Origin: Manduca sexta
Lineage: Eukaryota > Arthropoda > Insecta > Lepidoptera > Sphingidae
Direction: 5' to 3'
Length of the DNA: 64,000 bases
NCBI RefSeq assembly: GCF_014839805.1
Contig: NC_051123.1
Coordinates: forward strand, 6,740,727-6,804,726
The position numbers and the translations under genes were made by a program. The notes under the pieces are model-generated. The model ran no database searches and was not told the origin of the DNA. It worked only from the letters and a program-made list of their open reading frames with translations. Position 1 is the first letter of the stretch. Each line of letters opens with the position of its first letter. Positions 37,671 through 50,400 of the stretch are shown one piece after another.

Positions 37671-38449
37671 TTTCTAAGCTATATAAAAACAATTAATTAT
37701 TCACAAAATAACATTTATTTACCGAATAATAATGATAGAAAAATCTATTTCTACCTTCCAAAAACTCGAAAAAAAACAAGCAATGTACTAGTAACAACGC
37801 GGATTATGGCGGAATTAATTAATTGTTATGATTAAAATTCGAATTATCGAAATTCAAACTACAAAGATAACTCACCGGGTCGCACTCAGCGGGACGAATG
37901 AAATAAAGTAGATTACAACCGCACAAAAGTTCCGCGAGACATTCAACGTGAATTTATTCCTAACGAGTTTATTACATCACATTGATAAGAAGATAGATAT
38001 AAAAATAACAACAAGATTGATAAGAACTGCCGGTGTGATGTCTATTCTTTTAAGATTTAGTTTTTTATCTGTACATATTACATTGACGTAGACAGTTTGA
38101 TAGGTGATTTGACAGATCGGCAAACACACCAACATTGCGAATTAAAGTCGCGTTCAATTAATATAAAACTGTGACCTGTCTACAACAAATTTTGTCCGAT
38201 TACGAGTTAGATTAAAATGCTCTTAGTCACGTTGTGTTTAGGCAAATACGTATAGTGTTACTAGTAGGAATAAATATGTGTATGTGTGGGCGCATGTGTC
38301 TATGTGGGCGCGTGTGCGTATGTGCGCGTGCGTTCGTACAAAACAGAGAAATAAAACAATTTGAAAATGAAATTCAAACACTTTAATAATGAAAAAGATC
38401 ACGATTATGATTAGATGCCACATAATTTCACAAGTTTACTTCACTATTT
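37671..38449. other. Spacer between DNA2 3' end and cinnamon 5' end
   Basis: Holds the cinnamon promoter and 5' UTR and the DNA2 3' UTR, both on the minus strand. A GT-rich simple repeat lies at 38274-38340. No gene found. Confidence 0.5.
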
Positions 38450-41400
38450 TCACACAATAATCGTTTCATATTTGTTACTTAAACTATTTATTACGTTTTG
38501 TTCCACTTGAAGCGTCTTACATGCATTTATCAATCTTTGAAGCGGTATATACCGTTGCAGGGCTTGTGAATTTCCTACTATGATAAGTTTGTGTTTAGCT
38601 CTCGTGACGCTCACAGCCAACCGACGATTATCGTTTAATATTTCTCCTTCCTGGAACAGAATTATTATATTCGCAAAAACACTAGTATTTATGGATACAT
38701 CAAAAATATTACAAATATTAATTAATTCGATATTATCTAAATGTAAGGTAGGTAAAATGTTCCCAAAACCCTTTTAGCAATACATTATTTCAATATTGAT
38801 TTAATTGCCAAACTTATATATAATAATAAAATTATGTATAACTACTGTACAACTAAATAATTAAGTTATACATATTTACCTTAATTTTACGATCGTCAAA
38901 GCCTCTTTTTGTACATGAATATATGATCACAGACTTATCCCTGCCCTGGAACTGATCGACAGTGCTCACCTCCACGCCTTGATTGACGAATGAGCGACGC
39001 AAAAGCGACACTTGGTCCCGGAATGGGGCTATTATACCAATATCATTAGCTTTTACACCACCCTGTATAACAATATAGACACATGCAATCATTATGTAGG
39101 ATTAAAACTATGTGTTTAGCCAATATTCTGCATGAAAAACAACTATAATCATGAAATAAAATTTGTTCATGTATTTTTTTAATTCGAGTGTATTGTATAT
39201 CAAAACTCACAACTGTATATAAATTGAAGTGAAATTTATGTGCAATATAATCCTAATAAGCATAAAATATAATAATCACCTCTCTTAAAACGTCTACAAT
39301 GGCAAGAATCACATACACCTCTTCTTTATTAATGCACGATTTGTTATTGCCTTCACCAGTATTGTTTGACGATTCCATATTTAAAAATAACGCTGCATGG
39401 TCAGGTTCTGGACTGCATACTGTCTTCAACCAACTGTCTTTTAATGATATTTTCTGAAAACAAATCAATATTATAGTTCATATATTATATCCCATTGAAT
39501 AACTAATTATGTTTCTTTTTCATAATACAGATCCTTATACACATTATCATTATTTGTCGCACACGTACGTTGTGGTGAGGATAAGACGTGGGCAATGCGC
39601 ACTAAACAAGCGACATTGATTTATTCTAACAATTTTACTCAGTAGTTTTTTGGTCATACATTTTAATTTCATTTTTTTTTTCTTTTAAATAACCAGTATA
39701 TATAAATTATAAAAAAAAATCTACATCATAGTAAGCTGAATAACATAATGTTCCTACCTCTAAATCGACATTGAGTGTTGCTTTCGCCACTTTCTGGTCG
39801 GCACATTTAAGACTATTATTATACGCGACTAGATTAGCGATGTCTGCCAACGCCTGGTTCATACGGTACTGCAGTTTGATTGTAGATGTCGCTTCTTCGC
39901 TCATGAGCCTGTGGAATAGACTCTCTTCCATGCCCAGGCGCCTGTTAATAATATTATTTTTCATTCGTTGTTAACAGGTTTATTTTCACAATTCATGAAT
40001 ACAAAGAAATGATAAACAGGACTATACTTCAAGTTTGAAAATATAATTTGTATTATTGCCTAATCGAAAATGTGTTTGCGGAAATTGTTGCATTTAAATT
40101 CATAAAAAGTTCATCAAACCATAAGTAACATTCTTTCTTAAATATTTGAAATATTACATAATAACTATTACATAAAACACATACCACTGATCTAGTAGTA
40201 ATTCCTGTGTCATACTGATATCGATCCATTAAAAGCCGCATGCAAATAATTGGAACATATCATATTTATATTGGATTATATTATATTTCTATAAAAATAA
40301 TGCAAAGATTTACGGGTAACTTAGGATTTTCGTATGAGAGTCCACCTAGGTAGCTCTTTCACACACACTTTACTCTTTTGCATTTATAGTTCGAGTAACT
40401 TACTATAAAATATTATTTACAATAACATAACTATTTGGTTTCATTTAGTAAGGCAATATTAAAATAACCCTGTATAATAATGTGATAAGTTTTAAATATT
40501 AAACGCGTGCCTAATTACCTTGAATTGCGACTCCTTACAACAGGAGGCAGTTGTTCCGGGTCGCCCACTAGAACGAATCGTTTGGCGGCGAACAATGGAC
40601 GTAACACCGTAGTTTGTAATACCTAAGATATGTAAATCTATTAAATAAAATATAATTCAGAACATTGTATAGAGTATGTAGTTAAGGGCTCTTACACGTA
40701 AACACGATACAATGACGCGTCGTAGTACGATGTAATAATATATTATTGAATTCAGCTGTTAATCATAAAGATCCAAAAAGTAAAGATGTTTATTGTTTAA
40801 TCAACTGTCTAAGATGCACGGACCTGCCGATCATGAATATTACTCAATATCCCTAGCCAATACCCACATGTTAAATTAGTTTTACTACGCTAAAATACTG
40901 CTTTCCCCACATCTCATCAGGGCCGTAGCGGTTAAACCGGAGGATCGCTTATACACAGTTAGCAAGGTGACCGGTGATAAGTGAAGCAGTTACCCATACA
41001 GAAATAAATTGTTGATAGTCATTACCTGCGTGGCTTCATCTACAATGCAGACGTCGAATTCAGTCCGCGCGAGCATGGCGTGCGCGGCGCCCAAACACGT
41101 CACGCCCACCACTTGCTGCAACAATACACGCCACTGTATTTGTAATCAAGTTGCAATCACGTTGCCAGTTTTTTTTTCGCCAATTATAAACAAATGTTAC
41201 ATTATGTTTCAAATAAATAGGGTGTTTGACTGGTGTAACCAAAATATATAAAACTGCTCCAGGAGAAAGAATAGTGGGCAAAATATTTATCAAACACATT
41301 TTTTTATTTTAAATGTATGGGAAATATTTTATTTCCATCATTAAAATTAAGAATTTTTAATCTGTAACGCTCGGGGACTGAAACGTTGCGATGCCGGCCG

Positions 41401-44400
41401 CCATTGTTAGTGACGTCATCGGACATAAACATTGCATCGTGCAAAACAATAAATTTATAGTAACGCCTGCATGAAACATAGAACAACAGATGGCATACAA
41501 TAATAACTAAAAAAAAACGAGGTTACAAAAAATATAGCCTCAACACACATTTTATATTTGACACTTATATTAAAACATAGATTTTTTGATGACAACAACA
41601 TTTGTTATACAATATAAAACTATAAACTTACATTGAATAGATTTTCACAAAAATAAATCGTCGATTTATCCGACGTATATTTTGGATTTCGTCGTCCTAA
41701 AGTTAACCACTTCTTTCTTAAATCTTTTGACTTTGGCACATGAATGAACAGTTTTAGTACGAGTTTTTACGTAAAGGCACTGAACAATATTCATATGCTG
41801 GCCCATTCATTTCAGCGGAAAAGTAACAGATATAAAACCAAAAGTTTGTTTTGTTCTTAGGTGTAACAACTGTCACGAAAGTTTGCGTATGTGCGATGAC
41901 GTCATACAGGGATCATGTCACGTGACAACGCGTTTTAGCGCGAAATTATAAATGAAAAAACAAAATCACGGATTTTTAGTAAGTTGGACATAATTGAACA
42001 ATAAAAATATAATGGACACTATAAGTGAATAGTCATCTATCGTTGTACAAACATTTTAAAAAATTGTCAAACACCCTATTATTAGGTATATATGTGTCTT
42101 TGCACGTAGATTAGTTCGAGGGGGGGGGGGGGTCCGATATATGATATTTGATTCATCAGAGGCGTAGCCAGTTTAGTATCGGAGTGGGTTAAAAAAATAA
42201 CACAACAAGAACGTCGATTGAATGATTCATATTCATTTTAAAAAAATAACAGAAAATGTATATTCTTAAAAAGTCTAAAACAATTCCTCACTCTCACCCT
42301 CTCCCGCTACGCTACGCCAATACGAATTTCATAAATTCGATCGAGCGCAGAAAATAGACCAATCAGAATAAAGATTTGACATCGTTACGAATTACTAATA
42401 TTGATTGGTTTATTTTGAGACCGGATTATTGAAATTGGCCATATGATATTCTTAGTGTGAGAGTAATTTCGCTAGTACCTATGTAGTGTCCATAGTCAGT
42501 AGCTTTTTATTAAGTACAACAGGATGAGTCTGCTACATCTAATAAATGAATTGTCTGGGTGTTTACCAATAATAATTTTCTCACATCGACCCGCGCCAGA
42601 AGTATACCAATCGAGTAAAATTTTCTGCCTTATCACTTATCAAATCTCATGTTTGTGGCTCTTATAATACTTACCATTGAATCATAAAGCTGAGTCAATT
42701 CTGCAGTAGTTTTACATGTTTCTAAAAGTGTTTGTTCGCTGCATTTTTTTAAAGATTGGGCGATGCGTGCGTTTGAGCCGAGTCTGATTATTCGCAGAGA
42801 TTCTGGCAACCTAGAAGAAATATTTAAAGTAGTCTATATACTTTAGTCCAAATTTATATAAATAATGATTAGTTCAAATACATATCTCAGTATAAAAGAA
42901 TACTGAAATTTGGAACAACCACAAAAATATTAATTCTTTACTATATTATGGTTACATAGTAATTTCCCGTAACCTGATCTATTAACGCAGTATAAGTTAA
43001 ACCAATAGTACTTCATAATAACCTGGATAGTACAGTGTCAACGGCAGAATGCGTATGCGCAGTCACAAGCACACGCTGTTTTAACGCAACCATCATCTGT
43101 ATAAGAACACTAATAGTTTGTGTTTTACCTGAAATGAAAAATAACATGTAAATGGAATAAAAAAAATTGTAGCCCACTTCACTCAATATAGTCTGTCAGT
43201 TTTTGCGTCGTTTAATCTATACTATTATATAAAGCTGAAGAGTTTGTTTGTTTGTTTGTTTGTTTGTTTGTTTGTTTGTTTGAACGCGCTAATCTCAGGA
43301 ACTACCGGTCCGAACTGAAAAATTCTTTTTGCGTTGGATAGCCCTTTGTTCGTGGAGTGCTATAGGCTATATATCATCACGCTATACCCAATAGGAGCGG
43401 AGCAGTAATGTCTTATCTCAGGAACTACCGGTTCGAACTGAAAAATTCTTTTGTGTTGGATAGCCCTTTGTTCGTGGAGTGCCATAGGCTATATATCATC
43501 ACGCTATACCCAATAGGAGCGGAGCAGTAATGTCTTATCTCAGGAACTACCGGTTCGAACTGAAAAATTCTTTTTGTGTTGGATAGCCCTTTGTTCGTGG
43601 AGTGCCATAGGCTATATATCATCACGCTATACCCAATAGGAGCGGAGCAGTAATGTCTTATCTCAGGAACTACCGGTTCGAACTGAAAAAATCTTTTGTG
43701 TTGGATAGCCCTTTGTTCGTGGAGTGCCATAGGCTATATATCATCACGCTATACCCAATAGGAGCGGAGCAGTATTGTCTTATCTCAGGAACTACCGGTT
43801 CGAACTGAAAAATTCTTTTTGTGTTGGATAGCCCTTTGTTTGTGGAGTGCTATAGGCTATATATCATCACGCTATACCCAATAGGAGCGGAGCAGTAATG
43901 GCTAAACTCAGGAACTACCGGTCCCAACAGAAAAATTATTTTTGCGTTGGATAGCCTTTTGTTCGTGGAGTACTATAGGCTATATATCATCACGCTATAC
44001 CCAATAGGAGCGGTGCAGTAATGGCTAATCTCAGAAACTACCGATTCAAACTGAAAAATTCTTTTTGTGTTGAATAGTCCTTTGTTTGTGGAGTGCTCAA
44101 AGTTATATATCATCACGCTATGGCCAATAGGAGCGGAGCAGTAATGTCTAATCTCAGGAACTACCGGTTTCAACTGAAAAATTCGTTTTGTGTTGGATAG
44201 CCCTTTATTTGTGGAGCGCTATAGGCTATATATCATCACGCTATGACCAATAAGAGCGAAGCAGTAATGAAACATGATGCAAAAACGGGGACAATTTATT
44301 AGTTTTGAGAGCTTCTGTTGCGTGCGCTGCGTAAACGGTTAAAGTTATGCAACAATAATGTATGACGGGATTGTTCCTCTTAAAAAGTTCTACAAAAATA

Positions 44401-47400
44401 TATCATAAAACAACGTCCCCCGCTGCATCGGTCTGCCGGAACGTGTTAAACTCAAAAACTACCCAACGTATTAGGATAAAATTTGGTATGGAGACAGTTT
44501 GAGACCCTGGGAAGAACATAGACTCCCGGGAAAATATATAGCGTGACTTTTATAACGGAAAACTTTAGCCCGAAAAACTTTATAACGCGGGCGGAGCCGC
44601 GGGCAAAAGCTATCTATATATATAAAAATGAATCCCTATTTCCCTTGGTCACGCCATCACGCGTGAACGGCTAGACCGATTTCTCTATTTTTTTTGTTGT
44701 GTTTGTTATTGTCAGGAGAAGGATCTTGTGAAAGAAAAAATTAAGAAAGTTGAGCGGAACGCTAGAAAATTTAAGAAAAGTTAATTTCAGCGATTGGCAG
44801 AATGCGCGCTGCAAATTCATAGTTAAGACGGGACAACGTCTGTCGGGACAGCTAGTATTATATATAATATCGATTCAATTAAAACTAGTCCTGAACGCAC
44901 GATCGATACGATATTCCTTTGTAACCATATGCTTTGGACGTCATATTTGAAACTTTTTTTTTTATTCATAGAAAGTTAATATTACGTGACTTAATTATTT
45001 TTAATACATTACCAGTTCCCGGCAATCCTTTCAGAAGGGCGTAATCTCTGGCAGCTAGAATTTTGAACACTGCTCTTTGTTGTTCTATATTGAGTGTGCG
45101 CATGAGCTTAGAGCCGAGCCGGCCGACTTCTCTCGGCAGTTTTTGATCGAATTCTGGCGATGCTTTATCTATTATTAGTCTGAAAAATATTATTTAGCAT
45201 TTAATTTTCTCTAATTTTTATAGTCCTGATGCAAAATTAAAAGCTGATGAAATTATATTTTAATTTATTTAGGCAAAGACATGGTACACTTATATGCATA
45301 AAGTTGTTGGCCTCTTAAACTAGGCGTACCTGTATCTTGCGAGCCTGATTGAATTAATAATACATATGTTATGAAATTTGCAGGTTGAAAATATACCAAA
45401 CAAATCAAATTATACGTGAACATAATGATAAAAAATTATTGATATGGATTAACAATGTTAATTAATTTATTTTACTAAAATTCATGACGGTGCGACTATT
45501 GTATTCGTGACTTCTCGTCACTTAGTTAGCTCTTGGCTCACTACCCGATGCAGTTAATCTAAAATACTTAGATATTGATTTGACCAAACATATTCTCACC
45601 TTCTTAGTCTCTCTGCTCTGTCGCTATCTTCAATAAGAACTCCTAAATTGGTCAGATTCGCCACAACAGTCGCATACGACTCGTATGTGTCGATATGGTA
45701 CGCGGTGTTTTTATTTAATCGACGACTTAGGTCACTAAAACATATTCATTATTAACATAGTACTGGGAAACATAATATTGTCATTATAGTAACTGGCTAT
45801 CGAGTTGTTAATAATATTATTTTTAGTGGTAATGACGGAAAACCAACAAATAGGTTATTAGATAGTTTGACATCACCAATCTTTATGCAAAGTTACAATA
45901 TCTAAGAAATAAGACTTCCCTGATAATGATAATATAGTAAAACTATATAGTGATTAAATTGATACTTTACACGATTTTCTATTCTGTATCTTCCTTGAAT
46001 AATATTGACGCTTATCGGAAATTTTAACATTCCTCAAGTAATTAAAGTATGTATATATAAGTAATTAAAGTCATGATTCATTACATTATAGACTAAACAT
46101 GTTATAACAGATTTATAATTTTACCGTTCTAAGAGTATATGCACCTCTCCATCTCTCGCTACTGACACAACTCCAGCCGCGATCCATGGTCTATTGTCTA
46201 TGCTCACTATTGAAAAATCTCCTTCTTGTGGACCTTTTTGACTTTTCGCATCTTCATTGTTCACATTATCTGAAATGTCTTCATTAATTAAAATGCAATA
46301 ATATGTATATGTATTTATGTACAATATGTTACTTACTTTGAGGTGTAAATACATGGAGGTATCTGTCAGCTACTGGTTGCACATCTTTAAGTTTTAAGTA
46401 AGCCGCACAAGTACCGCGTTTTTGCCTGTAAAGTTATTATTAATTTAAATAATTGTATGATAATAATAAGGGTTCCATTTATCTACCATTGTTACTCATC
46501 GCATTTCCTTCGCCATAGTAGTTTAGATAACTATACATTGGGCACGAAGGACCAAAAATATTGCCATTATGATATATAAATACATCATACATATACAGTA
46601 CTATTATAATACTAATATTAGTGCTATTAAATACCTTTTATCTGCACTGTCGGTCCATAAGGATTGCAACGGAGCTGATCTCAGCTGCTCAGCTTCCTCC
46701 ATCTTGAGTAACGCTGTCCAGTGCAAGAAGTACTTTATATGAGCGGGTGTCAAATGTCCCAGCGCTTCGCCGCGCAGTTTGAATAATGGATGAGTTTCAG
46801 TCACGCTCGGTCCGTCTGTATGCCTAAAAAAATATATTATATGTACTTGCTTTCTCTCATAGATTTGCACGAGAGATTTCTTATAAAAAGTAGCCTATGA
46901 TAGTCCTTTCCAGAATCTCAAAGTATCTCCATACCGCACTTCTTCTAAATCCGTGCTGTAGTTTTGAATTTAAGGCGTTCAGCTAGATAGACAGACAAAC
47001 GCGGTGTGCAACTTTTTTTTATAATATTATGTAGGCATATAATAAACATGCCTTATTGCTCTAATAACAGATATTAGTTACTGTTAACTATAAATAACTT
47101 TTATATATTTGAAAAAAGTAGTTCCCTAACGCTTAATCTGACGGACGAAGAATTGCGAAAATTGAAACTTTATTTTTTACATACCTATCATAACCTAGAG
47201 ATGCTTCATGTCTGAAAATAACCTGAGTTAAGATATTAATATAATCTCTGAAAAAATAAAATATAATCTCCTCCACTAAAAAATTTAAATTACTTTCGCC
47301 AAGCTCACCAGAAATTTTCTGCTGCCGCTACTCACCAAAGATGCAATGAGCAGATAGTAAGGTAGGCACATTTGCCGCAAGCGCTATGATGATTCACGGG

Positions 47401-50400
47401 CTCCGGCAGTCTCTGCTGTAACAACACCGCCGCGTCTTCTATGTCAGTCAATTGATCTGAAAACGATAAACCATATGTTACTAATTGATAAATGTCTCCT
47501 ACGTGAATTTGTCTAGGTAGGTATATAATATCAGCTCTGTATTATATACTGTCTCACTGCTGGACACGGGCATCCTCTACTACTGAGAGGGAAAAGGCCT
47601 TAGTCAAACACGGTGGCCTATTGCGGATCGGTAGTCTTTAGAAATCCTCAAAATTCCTATGGAAAACTTCTCAAGTATGTAGGTTTCCTCACTTTATTAT
47701 TTTGCCGTTAAATCAAGCTATAACTCAGAGTCATGGGTATGCATAAATTTATATATTCTGCCGGCAAGCAGTAATAAAGGAAATTTGTATTCTGCTTTGT
47801 AGGATCAGAGGCCATAAACAAGATGCATTTCTACAATTGTTTACATTAATAGAAAACAAAACAAAAATGTATGGGAATGACATGTCCCAATGATAAGTCT
47901 CCCATATGTAATGTTTGAGTCAACAAATCTAAAAGGGCCTTGTGGCTACGGCCCCTGTACCCTATGTAATTATTATGAATCGTATTGAAACCACAAATGT
48001 AATTTTTCGGTATGAATAGTTCAATTGGAGAAATTGCCAGAATTTGTGTCGCAGTGTTTACCATCAAAAAAGAAACTTTATCATCATTTAATAAGTTCAA
48101 ATTACCAGGACAAGCGTCACCAGGGCCCGCGGCGAGGTATTGGACGAGTTGGTTCCGCAGCATTACCAAGTCGCGACGTTCAGGGTATCCGCAGCTCACT
48201 TCCTTTAGCTCCACATTATCTCTGCAAAATATTGTTTATTTATAAATTTAAGATTTCTTGCTCTTTGACAGTATCCAGTTTTAGTTGTAAAATGAATAAA
48301 AATGTATTATATTTTTGTGAAAGGCGTACTTCGATTCTACAAGATAATGCCAATACAAGAGAAAAAAAAACGAGGACTGCCCTGTCTCTAGCGGAAGGCA
48401 TATGCTTGGCGTAAGGTTGCTTTCATGATGTCATGATAATATTATCGCAGCTTGGACGAGGTGCGCGAATAAATGTACACTCCCGCAACTAAAGAAATGC
48501 AGTCAGCCATAATAGTTGCTAAGACTTCAAATCGCTTTTTTACTTTAAGTTTAATGAAGTAACGTAAGTCCTTTTAAGTTATTTTTGTAAAGAGAAGTTT
48601 TGGTAACACGACAAAGTGTGCAATTTGAATTTTTTTATTTGTTCAGCAGCTGCTGTGGATGACGCAGTCGCTAATATGTAATCACTTCAAATAGAGCAGC
48701 AGTCCGCGCTGCAGCGCCGCGGTAGGGTCCTCAGCGCGCTGCAGGCCCAGCATCATGCCGTACAGCACCAGCTGCCCGCGGTGCTCCGCCGACATCGACG
48801 CTTTACCGCTCTTTAGCTCTAATGGCACTGTGGCCTGCTGACTACCTGGAATGATTACACTTTCTATTATACAACTTTAAATCTTTTTTTTTTATTTGAT
48901 GCAATGTAACACGCTGGACGTAAGTAGACAAATAAATGTTATAAATTTATTAAATAAAATATCGTTTTTATCGTCATAATAATAAAAAGTAACTATCATC
49001 ATCAACATGCGTAAAAACGTATGAAGAGTAGAACCAAATTTAAAATGATGGAAAGATGATTGAGATAGAACATGCCTTTCCTATCGTGAATAGTCACTTG
49101 TAATGTAGCATCGATTTTTCCTTTCAATCCTAATTGCGGACAACACAGATTCTCTTCTATATCCAACACTTTATCTATGTGCCCATTCCATTTATCTTTG
49201 TCATGTTTCTTTTGCTAAAATAAAATTGAATGATTAATTTCACACTTTAATGCATTCACAAAATGTTGTTTTGTACTGGCAGATCAACATAACTGTAGGA
49301 TGGAAGGTAATTTTTCTAATCTCTAATTTCATTGCCCGTATCAAGTGAATAGAATAGTCAGTAATTTTGACTATAGCAACTATATGGCATTATACATTAT
49401 ACTACAACAGTAATATTATGTTAGTCACCATAGCATGTCTCGACTTAGGATCCACATACACCTGCATAAACTTAGCAAGTGGCTGTAAATACTGCTGCAT
49501 GTTGTTGCGAGTCTCTTCCTCTGTCAATCCAGCATCATACAGCATTTGTATAGACTCCTTTATTATGGAATCGGTCTCAGCTCTTATTCGTTCCATGGTC
49601 ATAATGTTCTGAGTCAACACTTTTTGTACTAACTCGTGAATTAGAATACCTATTGTCATCTAAAAATAAGACAAAATATAAAAATATATCAGAGACCTAA
49701 CTGCATGCATTAAGACTGTGCGTATTAAGTGAACAGTAGCAATAACAGAACGCGTGTATCGCATTCGCGCGCCTAACTTCAGATAAAATGTATACTTCTT
49801 GGGTATACAACTTTGCGTGAATATATACGAGTATATTTTTTGTATCCCTAATACTGGCCAAAAATGCTATATATTTCAATTCAATTTAAAAGCCTTTATT
49901 AACTAAAAAGAGAGTACATGTTGGACCACCATTCGAGTTGCCTACCTCTTTTCTACATTGCATTATATTTCTCTTACCAGGTTACCTGCCCATTTCCATA
50001 TCAGGACTTTCATTCTTCTTCCTACATTTTCCCACTTTGTGTTTTATCTGTCTTTCTATAAATTATGTATAGCTTAAAATAATATACTCACAGCTGTGTT
50101 TGCCGAATCGATACCCCTCCATCGTTCTTGCAAAATCGCCTTTCGCTTACAAAACACACCAGCCACAACACTAGTGCTGGATATCAGGTGATCTGGCCGT
50201 AGCACCAGCAAGCCAGAGCTATTGTTCACACAATACTGTCCAGCAGAATTGCGTATCGCATACACACTAACTATGTCACCTTTCTCTATGGGTGTGTGTA
50301 ACCTGTAATAATTAATGGATGTACAATATTAATATTTGGTAGAATTGTGCAAAGTAAACTTCTGCTGTTGGCTAGAATAGGGGACCGTCCTGTGTTTGAT

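Noticed and set aside
37180..37677. 165-codon + strand frame opposite cinnamon exon 1
   Set aside because: It is the antisense of the conserved MogA domain; the minus strand carries the family motifs.
38274..38423. Minus-strand frame with repeated His/Thr/Ala residues
   Set aside because: Arises from the GT-rich simple repeat downstream of DNA2; not a gene.
42160..42330. Possible hAT element starting CAGAGGCGTAGCC
   Set aside because: The candidate other end (GCTACGCTACGCC) lacks a matching 8-bp duplication and the boundaries could not be fixed.
43425..44173. Repetitive minus-strand open frames (101 and 66 codons)
   Set aside because: They fall in the Helitron tandem array; the frame stays open only because the unit is 123 bp, a multiple of three.
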